DNA of 5,145 nt from an uncultured Candidatus Peregrinibacteria bacterium (GTDB lineage Bacteria > Patescibacteriota > Gracilibacteria > Peribacterales > Peribacteraceae): contig CAJXJE010000063.1 of NCBI GenBank assembly GCA_913054215.1, positions 1 to 5,145 of the forward strand, given 5' to 3'. The notes under the pieces are model-generated. The model ran no database searches, was not told where the DNA came from, and worked only from the letters and a program-made list of their open reading frames with translations. Shown one piece after another: positions 1 through 5,145 of this stretch. Numbering within the stretch: position 1 is the first letter of the stretch; each line of letters starts with the position of its first letter. The position numbers and the translations under genes are program-made.

Positions 1-1
1 A

Positions 2-61
2 GGAGGAGTACTGGTGATGTCGGCGATGGTGGCCGAAACGCTGAAACAAGCGAAAGTATAA
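2..61 (+). CDS. 3' tail of an unidentified upstream gene (partial)
   Basis: Reading from base 2, 19 sense codons end in TAA at 59-61 (GGVLVMSAMVAETLKQAKV). The tail looks like a real protein end: a hydrophobic stretch followed by an amphipathic, lysine-containing helix. The alternative frame from base 1 runs to TGA at 88-90 but gives a Gly/Arg/Ser-rich sequence and would cross the lysS promoter. The remaining frame stops at once. Too little is present to assign a family. The gene points the same way as lysS and ends 36 bp before it. A separate promoter lies in that gap, so co-transcription is possible but not required. Confidence 0.45.
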   Translation, partial: GGVLVMSAMVAETLKQAKV

Positions 62-63
62 AG

Positions 64-91
64 ATGACATTCGTGCGTTCTCTGATATGAT
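64..91 (+). promoter_or_regulatory. Predicted sigma70-type promoter of lysS with extended -10
   Basis: ATGACA at 64-69 matches the TTGACA -35 consensus at 5 of 6 positions. A 16-bp spacer follows, then TATGAT at 86-91 (5 of 6 to TATAAT). The dinucleotide TG at 83-84 makes a full extended -10 (TGATATGAT). Only six bases (92-97) separate the -10 from the ATG at 98. A start site 7 nt downstream of the hexamer would fall on the A of that ATG, so the transcript is predicted to be leaderless. There is no Shine-Dalgarno sequence in front of the ATG. The elements are seen directly; their activity is inference. Confidence 0.6.
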
Positions 92-97
92 TCAGCC

Positions 98-1684
98 ATG
101 TTTTGGGCTGATGACATTGTTGACCAAATAGAAGAGCGCTTCCACAAAGAAATTAAGGAAGGGACTCCGCTCATCGTACGTGATGAAAAAACACTGTCCG
201 GAAGAGTGCACGTTGGGTCTCTGCGTGGAATTATTTTGCATGGTCTTCTCTCTCAGATTCTTACAGAGAGAAAGATAAAAAACACCAATATGTTCGAGCT
301 CAATGATAATGACCCCATGGATGGTATGCCGACGTACATTGATGAGAAAGAATACGGTCAGCACATGGGAAAGCCGTTGTTTGCGATCCCAGGACTGAAT
401 GAAGGAGACGAAAACTTCACAACAGGATTCGGGGAAGAGCTACAAGAAGCCGTAAACCCGATGGGTCTGCCTATCGAGTGGTATCACCTGAGGCCACTGT
501 ATGAAGCAGGGAAATTTAATGAAACGATTACTCAAGCATTGGAAAACGCAGAAGCTATTCGGAATATTTATCTGGAAGTGAGTGGCGGACAAAAAGCGGA
601 TGACTGGTTTCCTCTTAATGTGATTTGTCCGACCTGTGGAAAGATTGGGACAACCAAAGTAACAGGATGGGACAGCAAAGAGGTGACGTTCGAATGTAAA
701 AAGAATTATGTGAAGTGGGCAGAAGGGTGCGGACATCAGGGAACGATGTCGCCGTTTGATGGAACCGCAACACTGCCGTGGAAAGTGGAGTGGGCTGCAA
801 AGTGGAAAGTGATCGGTGTAAATATTGAAGCTGCAGGAAAAGACCACTACGCTGCAGGTGGTTCACGCGAGGTTGCTGCACGCATTTCAGAAGAGGTATT
901 CGGCTACCCAGAGCCATTTGGGTTCTTGTACGAGTGGCTGAATATTAAGGGAAGAAGCATGAGTTCCAGTGGAGGAATTGGTATATCTGCAAAAGAAATG
1001 GCTGACCTCTTGCCGCCAAAGATTTTGAAGTTTCTGATGATTCGCAAAGAGCAAAACCAACCGATTGATTTTGATCCGGGTGGTCGCACTATTCCGAATT
1101 TGTTTGATGAGTATGACCGCTGCGCAGATCACTACTTCAACCGTCATCCAGAAAGCTACGAAGGATATGCTAGAGCCTACGCACTTGCACAAGTGGATAT
1201 GACCAAAGAGCCTGAAGACTTGTGGGAGATGCGCTTTCAGGCGCTGAGTTTCGTTGTACAAATGCCGCATTTAGACCTGGAAGAAGAGGCTGCGAAGCTT
1301 AAGGATTCAGCCCTATCTGATAACGAAAAGTCTGCATTGCATGAACGTGCTGAGTACGTACAAAAGTGGATCGAAACGCTCGCTCCAGAGGACTTTAAAT
1401 TTGTCATACAGGATACTACTCCATCTGATCTTGAATTAAGTGATAAGCAAAAAGAAGCACTCACCACACTTGGGGAAAAGCTCGGGGACTTAAAAGAGTG
1501 GACGGGTGAAACTGTGCACGACAAAATCCACCGCACCAAAGAAGAATGTAATATACCACCGAAAGAAATCTTCCAACCGATCTATCAGATCTTTCTAGAT
1601 CGTACCAGTGGCCCGCAAGTTGGATGGTTCCTGAGTACGATGAAGCAGGAGGATGTGGCGGGGAAATTACAGAATATTAGATAA
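98..1684 (+). CDS. lysS: Lysine--tRNA ligase, class I (archaeal type)
   Basis: Charges tRNA-Lys with lysine in the cytoplasm, using ATP. It belongs to the class I LysRS family (sometimes called LysK), which is structurally unrelated to the usual bacterial class II LysRS. The 528 residues fit the family's length. The HIGH-type motif is SGRVHVGS, residues 34-41. The KMSKS-type loop is RSMSSSGG, residues 286-293. A zinc-ribbon insert is suggested by C177-x2-C180, C200, and C211-G-H213. The segment after the KMSKS loop (LLPPKILKFLMIRKEQNQPIDFDPGG, split here as LLPPKILKFL and MIRKEQNQPIDFDP) is typical, as is the C-terminal helical domain ending near SGPQVGWFLS. The start is forced: an in-frame TGA lies at 83-85 and no other start codon lies between it and ATG 98. 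Oddity: both lysines expected around the MSSS loop are replaced, by Ser287 and Gly292. It has its own promoter and is convergent with the next gene. Confidence 0.93.
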   Translation: MFWADDIVDQIEERFHKEIKEGTPLIVRDEKTLSGRVHVGSLRGIILHGLLSQILTERKIKNTNMFELNDNDPMDGMPTYIDEKEYGQHMGKPLFAIPGLNEGDENFTTGFGEELQEAVNPMGLPIEWYHLRPLYEAGKFNETITQALENAEAIRNIYLEVSGGQKADDWFPLNVICPTCGKIGTTKVTGWDSKEVTFECKKNYVKWAEGCGHQGTMSPFDGTATLPWKVEWAAKWKVIGVNIEAAGKDHYAAGGSREVAARISEEVFGYPEPFGFLYEWLNIKGRSMSSSGGIGISAKEMADLLPPKILKFLMIRKEQNQPIDFDPGGRTIPNLFDEYDRCADHYFNRHPESYEGYARAYALAQVDMTKEPEDLWEMRFQALSFVVQMPHLDLEEEAAKLKDSALSDNEKSALHERAEYVQKWIETLAPEDFKFVIQDTTPSDLELSDKQKEALTTLGEKLGDLKEWTGETVHDKIHRTKEECNIPPKEIFQPIYQIFLDRTSGPQVGWFLSTMKQEDVAGKLQNIR

Positions 1685-1720
1685 AGGGAAACCCGGCGAA
1701 ATTGGTATAAGAATACTGCC
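1685..1720. other. Convergent 36-bp gap without a recognisable terminator
   Basis: This is the whole space between the stop of lysS (TAA, + strand) and the stop of the FkbM-type gene (TAG, - strand). Only trivial hairpins are visible: GGG-AAA-CCC, and GTAT-AAGA-ATAC. Neither is followed by a T run on either strand. I see no intrinsic terminator here or just inside either gene, so read-through into the opposing gene, or factor-dependent termination, is implied. Confidence 0.5.
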
Positions 1721-2521
1721 CTAATGTTTGCGAGCGACAATAATCTGGCATGTTGATTGCTCTTCTTGAAAATATTCTTTGGGAAAACAAAACAAATTAT
1801 CATGTAGAGGAAGATCACTTGGTGAAAGCACTTCTACAAATGGTGATGGTGTCGTTTTTCTATCGCGCAATGTATAGATCGTGTAGGAGCGAAGATCGAG
1901 TAAGTGTGCGTATAAATCCAATACATCGCCATCGTGTTGCTGTCGATTGCGCACACATTCCACAATAAGTATTGGTGGAACTTTTGATTGCAAGAGTTTC
2001 GCAGCTCCATGCATCACTTCGAGCTCCCACCCTTCTACATCAATCTTCATCATGTTCACATGCGAAATATTATGATCAGTGACGTATTGATCGACAGTGA
2101 GGACATGTACCGTTTGATCTTTCTTATAAGATTTATCGTGTTGTATGAGTGACGCTTGCGATCTGTTGGGTTTGTATAGTGTTACCGTTGCACAAGATGC
2201 ACCAAGAGCGACATTTTGCGCAATGATATTTTCACACGTATTTAACTCGATGTTTTTGGTGAGCATATTGAATGTATCAGTAGCAGGCTCAAATGCATGA
2301 ACAGACCCTTTCGGACCCACAAAGCGTGATGCTTCCAGAGACAACACGCCGATATTTGCACCGATGTCAAAGAACGTATCTCCCACGTTCAAAAAGCGCT
2401 GCAAAACCGCTACTGTTCCTGCTTCGTAAGCACCTGTTTCGTACAGCGACTTCTCTACCCATGGATCTTCTGTAGGATCTATCTGCATACGTAATCCCGA
2501 GCGCGTTGTGATAGAAATCAT
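1721..2521 (-). CDS. FkbM-family SAM-dependent methyltransferase
   Basis: A 266-residue class I methyltransferase of the FkbM family, whose members usually O-methylate sugars or polyketide-type hydroxyls; the substrate here is unknown. Motif I is FFDIGANIGVLSLEASR (DIGANIG at 52-58). The acidic motif II is HAFEP (75-79), followed by a helix ending in KNIELN (89-94). NVALG is at 103-107. The family-defining MKIDVEGWELEVMHGA is at 158-173. There is no signal peptide or membrane segment, so it should be cytoplasmic. I chose the ATG at 2521 because the protein begins there with a family-like N terminus (MISITTRSG). An open frame continues upstream to 2665, but those 48 residues are Cys/Arg-rich, unlike the family, and overlap the divergent gene. 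The gene is divergent from the nucleotidyltransferase-glycosyltransferase fusion across 19 bp, suggesting joint control and a role in modifying the same glycan (inference). Stop is TAG. Confidence 0.9.
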   Translation of the reverse strand: MISITTRSGLRMQIDPTEDPWVEKSLYETGAYEAGTVAVLQRFLNVGDTFFDIGANIGVLSLEASRFVGPKGSVHAFEPATDTFNMLTKNIELNTCENIIAQNVALGASCATVTLYKPNRSQASLIQHDKSYKKDQTVHVLTVDQYVTDHNISHVNMMKIDVEGWELEVMHGAAKLLQSKVPPILIVECVRNRQQHDGDVLDLYAHLLDLRSYTIYTLRDRKTTPSPFVEVLSPSDLPLHDNLFCFPKEYFQEEQSTCQIIVARKH

Positions 2522-2526
2522 GCTAG

Positions 2527-2532
2527 TATCAT
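2527..2532 (+). promoter_or_regulatory. Predicted -10 of the fusion gene, sharing bases with the opposing -10
   Basis: TATCAT on the plus strand matches TATAAT at 5 of 6 positions and lies 8 nt before the ATG at 2541. The expected start site is near 2539, so the 5' leader would be about 0-2 nt. A weak -35 candidate, TTGTGA at 2506-2511 (4 of 6), has a short 15-bp spacer. The hexamer overlaps the minus-strand TATGAT by five bases, because TATCATA is nearly self-complementary. The bases before the ATG (aacaaaaa) contain no Shine-Dalgarno sequence. Confidence 0.45.
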
Positions 2533-2536
2533 AACA
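2528..2536 (-). promoter_or_regulatory. Predicted extended -10 of the FkbM-type gene
   Basis: On the minus strand, TGTTATGAT (2536 down to 2528) is an extended -10: TG, one base, then TATGAT. The six bases actagc follow, then the ATG at 2521. A start site 7 nt downstream of the hexamer falls on the A of the ATG, giving a leaderless transcript. No good -35 is visible at 16-18 bp spacing, where the sequence is AT-rich (taataa), as is acceptable for extended -10 promoters. No Shine-Dalgarno sequence fits in the gap. The spacing TGnTATGAT-N6-ATG is identical to that of lysS. Confidence 0.55.
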
Positions 2537-2540
2537 AAAA

Positions 2541-4271
2541 ATGACACGTATTATTATCACCTGCGCTGGAAAAGCACACCGCTGGGAAAACAAGAATACT
2601 CTCAAGCAACTGATGCCAATATACGGTGAGCCACTGCTGCATCGAACAGTGCGACTCCTACGCAAACGTGGTTACGATGATATTCATATTGCGCATCGAA
2701 ATACGCAGCTCAAAGTGGAAGGATGCCAACATTTCTCTCCCCCTTCTTCTCCGTGGATTTCGAGCACAATCTCTGCATCAGCTCATCTATGGACAGATCA
2801 TACGATTATTCTTTTGGGGGATGTGTACTTCTCCGAAGAAGCACTTGATCGGATATTGCATGATGAATCCACACTAAAATTTTGTGGACGCATTGGCGCT
2901 AGTTCTTGGACCGGCTGTAAATATGGAGAATTATTTGCTCTAGTCTTTCGAAGTAGTGCACATACAGAACTAAATCGAGCAGTAGAAGAAGCCCTATCAG
3001 AAGCCAATAAAATTCATAGGAGTCGTGTGCAGTATCTCTGGAGATGGCTGACACACTATCCAAAACTGTATTGTTCATACTTACACAAAAATCCTTGTGT
3101 ACCGATACGTAAACGTTTGGCACGTGCTCACATCGCAAGCCTTTGGGGGGTGATACAAGAGCGTTTTATCAGTGGTCGTCTATGGAATGTGTATTGTAAA
3201 TGCGCAGGTATTCCTCTAAACGAACACACAAAACGTACACCACTCTTTATGCACATTGACGATTTTACCGATGATTTTGACACGGAAGAGCAGATGCAAA
3301 CATGGTATAAGCACTTCAACATGGAGGTGTGGTGTGTTACTGCATTCTTTGCACCATTTGGATCGAAATTACGATTCCAAAACTTTGAACGATTTGCGCA
3401 AGGAATGATTGATGCAGGAGTAAATCTTCTCACAGTGGAACTTATCTACCCTTGGACCACTAAACGCCTCCCCTCTTTAGGTAACATCATCACTCTGGAA
3501 GCAGGCGATATTCTCTGGCACAAAGAGGCGATGCTCAATTACGGATTCTCTCAACTCCCAGAATCGTGTGACATCGCTATGTATAGCGACAGTGATCTTT
3601 TGTTTTCAGATCCCAATTGGGTAGAAAAACTAAAAGCACTTGCTCAAAGTCATGACATCATCCAGTGCTTTCGCAGGTGTAATTATCTGCAAGAAGGAAA
3701 CGCTACACGAGATCCACAACGATCGTTTGTGAGTGTCGCTTACAATCATTCTTTTGGTCCAAACAGAGCGAGACCAAGTAAGTATGGAGCATTGTATGGA
3801 TCACCTGGAGGGGCATGGGCGTTTACCAAACCGCATTTCCGGAACAATCCTCTGTATGACCGCACGCCAATTGGCAATGCAGATTGCATCTTTGCAGATG
3901 GTGTATTTGATGTGCTCGGACACACTACGTTCCTTAATGAATTTAGCCCAGATCATCAGAGAGATATAATGGAATGGTCGCAGCAGCTTCCTGCAAATCG
4001 ATCGGTAACGTACCTTCCTGTTGACGTTGAACACCTTTGGCATGGTGGGCTGAAAAACAGGCGATACGATCATTTGGTCACTGCACTACGAACACATGAG
4101 TTTGATCCTAAAAACGATATCAAAAAAATAAATCATCTGTATACGTGGGCATCCGAAAAATCCGCTCTCCACCAAGAGATTTATGCATTTTTTAAAAAAC
4201 GCGGAGAAACAGAGACCCCTACTTCTTGCGAAGTTTCAGAGCAAAAAAGTACGGAGTCTCTTCTGGTATAG
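2541..4271 (+). CDS. Two-domain protein: nucleotidyltransferase-like domain fused to a GT-A glycosyltransferase-like domain
   Basis: 576 residues in two recognisable parts. Residues 1-255 resemble sugar-phosphate or MobA-like nucleotidyltransferases: an N-terminal strand and loop (MTRIIITCAGKAHRW, with G10 and R14), TLKQLMPIYGEPLLHRTV at 20-37 in place of the usual PKxL signature, LLGDVYFS at 91-98 with D94 as the likely metal-binding Asp, and a closing HIDDFTDDFD at 238-247. Residues 261 to about 550 resemble a GT-A glycosyltransferase family that I recall from bacteria and phages. Features are GDILWHKEAMLN, a DSD metal motif at 350-352 within MYSDSDLLFSDPNW, IIQCF, SPGGAWAFTK at 421-430, and HLWHGG at 498-503 followed by a basic NRRYDH stretch. 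No membrane segment is visible. The likely role is activating a sugar or alcohol phosphate and transferring it to a glycan (inference; donor and acceptor unknown). The start at 2541 puts the first residues directly on the first strand of the fold. The hydrophilic C-terminal tail overlaps the opposing gene. Confidence 0.75.
   Translation: MTRIIITCAGKAHRWENKNTLKQLMPIYGEPLLHRTVRLLRKRGYDDIHIAHRNTQLKVEGCQHFSPPSSPWISSTISASAHLWTDHTIILLGDVYFSEEALDRILHDESTLKFCGRIGASSWTGCKYGELFALVFRSSAHTELNRAVEEALSEANKIHRSRVQYLWRWLTHYPKLYCSYLHKNPCVPIRKRLARAHIASLWGVIQERFISGRLWNVYCKCAGIPLNEHTKRTPLFMHIDDFTDDFDTEEQMQTWYKHFNMEVWCVTAFFAPFGSKLRFQNFERFAQGMIDAGVNLLTVELIYPWTTKRLPSLGNIITLEAGDILWHKEAMLNYGFSQLPESCDIAMYSDSDLLFSDPNWVEKLKALAQSHDIIQCFRRCNYLQEGNATRDPQRSFVSVAYNHSFGPNRARPSKYGALYGSPGGAWAFTKPHFRNNPLYDRTPIGNADCIFADGVFDVLGHTTFLNEFSPDHQRDIMEWSQQLPANRSVTYLPVDVEHLWHGGLKNRRYDHLVTALRTHEFDPKNDIKKINHLYTWASEKSALHQEIYAFFKKRGETETPTSCEVSEQKSTESLLV
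4219..4271. other. 53-bp tail-to-tail overlap of two convergent genes
   Basis: The plus-strand fusion gene runs to TAG at 4269-4271, and the minus-strand methyltransferase runs to TAG at 4219-4221, so both use these 53 bp as coding sequence. The fusion protein's share is a low-complexity hydrophilic tail rich in Ser, Glu and Thr. The methyltransferase's share is its last strand (PYFFALKLRKK). The latter looks conserved in character, so the fusion gene probably extended into it by losing an earlier stop (inference). No terminator hairpin is visible for either gene. Confidence 0.8.
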
Positions 4272-5145
4272 CGCTGTTACTGTTGAGAGATCGGCCAACT
4301 GGTCCTTCGCGAAACGCGCAGACTGAAAACTGTTCTAATACTTCGTCTGACAAGTACTGCGCAAATGTGTGCGAAGGAAATCGCGCTGTGAGTAATTCGC
4401 GAAATAATGGAAATGTAATCTCTTCTGACGCACTGTAGACTCTCTTTTTTTTCAGAGTGAATTCATGAAGAGGATGGCTCACCAACACATACAGTAATCC
4501 ATTTGGTTTAAGAATTCTCTGCCACTCTGTAAATACATCTACTGGGTTTTTGGCATAATGCAGTGCATACTTGCTGATAATGATATCGAAAGATTGATCC
4601 TCAAATGTAGTGGATTCCATATTCTGTACTGAGAGATTCCAAAGCTCTGGATGTTCTATACGTGCAAGATCAATCATTTTGTGCGATGTATCAATACCAA
4701 AGACGATTCCCCCCTCTTTTGCCATTCGAGCAAGATCATCTCCTGTCCCACACCCTGCATCGAGAATTTTTTTTTCCGCAAAAGAAGTGCCTAACATGGA
4801 AAAAAGCACTCTGCTTGAGACATTGGAACTTTTCTGTAAAAACGCAGATTTTGCTTTTGTATAAGCACTTCCAATGCTGTTGTATTGCGTAGTGATATCA
4901 TCGCTTTGCAAAAGTTCCAATGGTGAAGGAAATATGCCACGTCCATCCTTAATAAACAATGCATCAGGATCTCCCGCAATGCGACTGGCACATGTTTGAA
5001 CTTCTTTCACCACTTTTTGGAAATGCAATACTGCTCCTTGAGAAGGTGTGCCAAGCAAAATTTCAGACTGTTTCCATTCATCTACAACACGTTCGAATGC
5101 CGCTGCAATCAATGCACTTCTCTCACTTGCAGGAGCGGCAATAAT
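4219..5145 (-). CDS. Class I SAM-dependent methyltransferase (Methyltransf_11 type), 5' end outside the window
   Basis: A cytoplasmic SAM-dependent methyltransferase of unknown substrate. Counting from the window edge, 308 residues are visible. The domain begins around TTQYNSIGSAYTKAK (85-99). It has motif I KKILDAGCGTGDD (125-137), motif II VFGID (148-152), the motif IV region FDIIISKYALHY (186-197) and a post-motif RILKPNGLLYVL (210-221). This order is the Methyltransf_11 pattern. About 80 residues precede the domain and resemble nothing I recognise. They are helical in character (for example LIAAAFERVVDEWKQ) and include a KDGRGIFPSPLELL segment. The frame is open to the right edge with no ATG. 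The only start-like codon near the edge is TTG at 5112, with no promoter or ribosome site, so I treat the gene as truncated by the window. Stop is TAG at 4219-4221, inside the 3' end of the fusion gene. Confidence 0.82.
   Translation of the reverse strand: MIAAPASERSALIAAAFERVVDEWKQSEILLGTPSQGAVLHFQKVVKEVQTCASRIAGDPDALFIKDGRGIFPSPLELLQSDDITTQYNSIGSAYTKAKSAFLQKSSNVSSRVLFSMLGTSFAEKKILDAGCGTGDDLARMAKEGGIVFGIDTSHKMIDLARIEHPELWNLSVQNMESTTFEDQSFDIIISKYALHYAKNPVDVFTEWQRILKPNGLLYVLVSHPLHEFTLKKKRVYSASEEITFPLFRELLTARFPSHTFAQYLSDEVLEQFSVCAFREGPVGRSLNSNSAIPEETPYFFALKLRKK
4821..4922. repeat. 13-bp perfect inverted repeat inside the methyltransferase gene
   Basis: CATTGGAACTTTT at 4821-4833 is the exact reverse complement of AAAAGTTCCAATG at 4910-4922, with 76 bp between the arms. 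A third, partial copy (TTCCAATG) is at 4869-4876. All lie in coding sequence near the start of the methyltransferase domain. It could form a long-loop hairpin in the mRNA or be chance. No mobile element borders are associated with it. Confidence 0.5.

Noticed and set aside
1..19. AGGAGG at the left edge as a Shine-Dalgarno site for GTG/ATG at 14-17
   Set aside because: It would serve only a 15-codon frame ending at 61. The bases are more simply Gly-Gly codons within the tail of the upstream gene, and the other genes here do not use such sites.
64..90. Eight-codon leader peptide starting at ATG 64 upstream of lysS
   Set aside because: This ATG is part of the predicted -35 (ATGACA), and the predicted transcript starts at 98, so the small frame would not be in the lysS mRNA.
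440..1270. Long open frames on the minus strand opposite lysS (440-847, 615-917, 887-1270)
   Set aside because: They overlap a well-supported gene along their whole length, are rich in Cys/His/Ser/Leu as expected for antisense shadows, and show no family motif.
2522..2665. Upstream extension of the FkbM-type gene to a start at 2665 (48 extra residues)
   Set aside because: The extra residues are Cys/Arg-rich, unlike the family N terminus, and would overlap the divergent gene's first 125 bp. The ATG at 2521 has a -10 at the right distance and gives a complete domain.
4185..4202. Palindrome GCaTTTTTTAAAAAAcGC as a bidirectional terminator
   Set aside because: It has no loop, no GC-rich stem and one mismatch. 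It lies in the fusion gene's coding region (Phe-Phe-Lys-Lys codons).
4307..4317. CGCG-AAA-CGCG hairpin downstream of the fusion gene stop as a terminator
   Set aside because: The stem is only four base pairs, no T run follows, and it is explained as methyltransferase coding sequence.
5110..5112. TTG at 5112 as the real start of the right-hand methyltransferase
   Set aside because: The frame stays open to the window edge with protein-like residues (IIAAPASERSA). No -10 hexamer lies just upstream, as it does for the other three genes, and no ribosome site is visible. It cannot be fully excluded.

Overview
The window looks like a piece of a compact, mid-GC bacterial genome. It holds four substantial genes on alternating strands (+, -, +, -) with almost no intergenic space, plus the last codons of a fifth gene at the left edge. 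The lysine--tRNA ligase is the class I (archaeal-type) enzyme. That enzyme also occurs in scattered bacteria, including spirochaetes, alphaproteobacteria, some actinobacteria and, as I recall, candidate-phyla lineages. The promoters have bacterial -10 hexamers, which argues against an archaeon. A candidate-phyla (Patescibacteria-like) or other environmental bacterium is my best guess, but this is inference and the lineage is not proven. No in-frame TGA is needed as a sense codon.

Layout: 2-61 (+) is the tail of an unidentified gene. A strong-looking promoter at 64-91 leads directly to class I lysyl-tRNA synthetase at 98-1684 (+). After a 36-bp convergent gap with no recognisable terminator comes an FkbM-family methyltransferase at 1721-2521 (-). 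Only 19 bp separate its start codon from the divergent gene at 2541-4271 (+). That gene encodes an apparent fusion of an N-terminal sugar-nucleotidyltransferase-like domain and a C-terminal GT-A-type glycosyltransferase domain. Its 3' end overlaps by 53 bp the 3' end of a class I SAM-dependent methyltransferase at 4219-5145 (-), whose 5' end lies beyond the window. There are no RNA genes, CRISPR arrays, insertion sequences or tRNAs that I can support, and no gene-free stretch longer than about 40 bp.

Function: lysS is housekeeping. The other three genes look like an accessory glycan-making and glycan-decorating set: sugar activation and transfer by the fusion protein, with methylation by one or both methyltransferases. 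Joint action in one pathway is inferred from context only.

Most unusual signals: (1) None of the three visible starts has a Shine-Dalgarno sequence. Each has a -10-like hexamer 6-8 nt upstream of the ATG, and two share the exact pattern TGnTATGAT-N6-ATG, which predicts leaderless mRNAs. (2) The 19-bp divergent spacer contains a symmetric TATCATA that can serve as a -10 on both strands, with predicted start sites 18 bp apart. (3) The nucleotidyltransferase-glycosyltransferase fusion is a two-domain architecture worth characterising.
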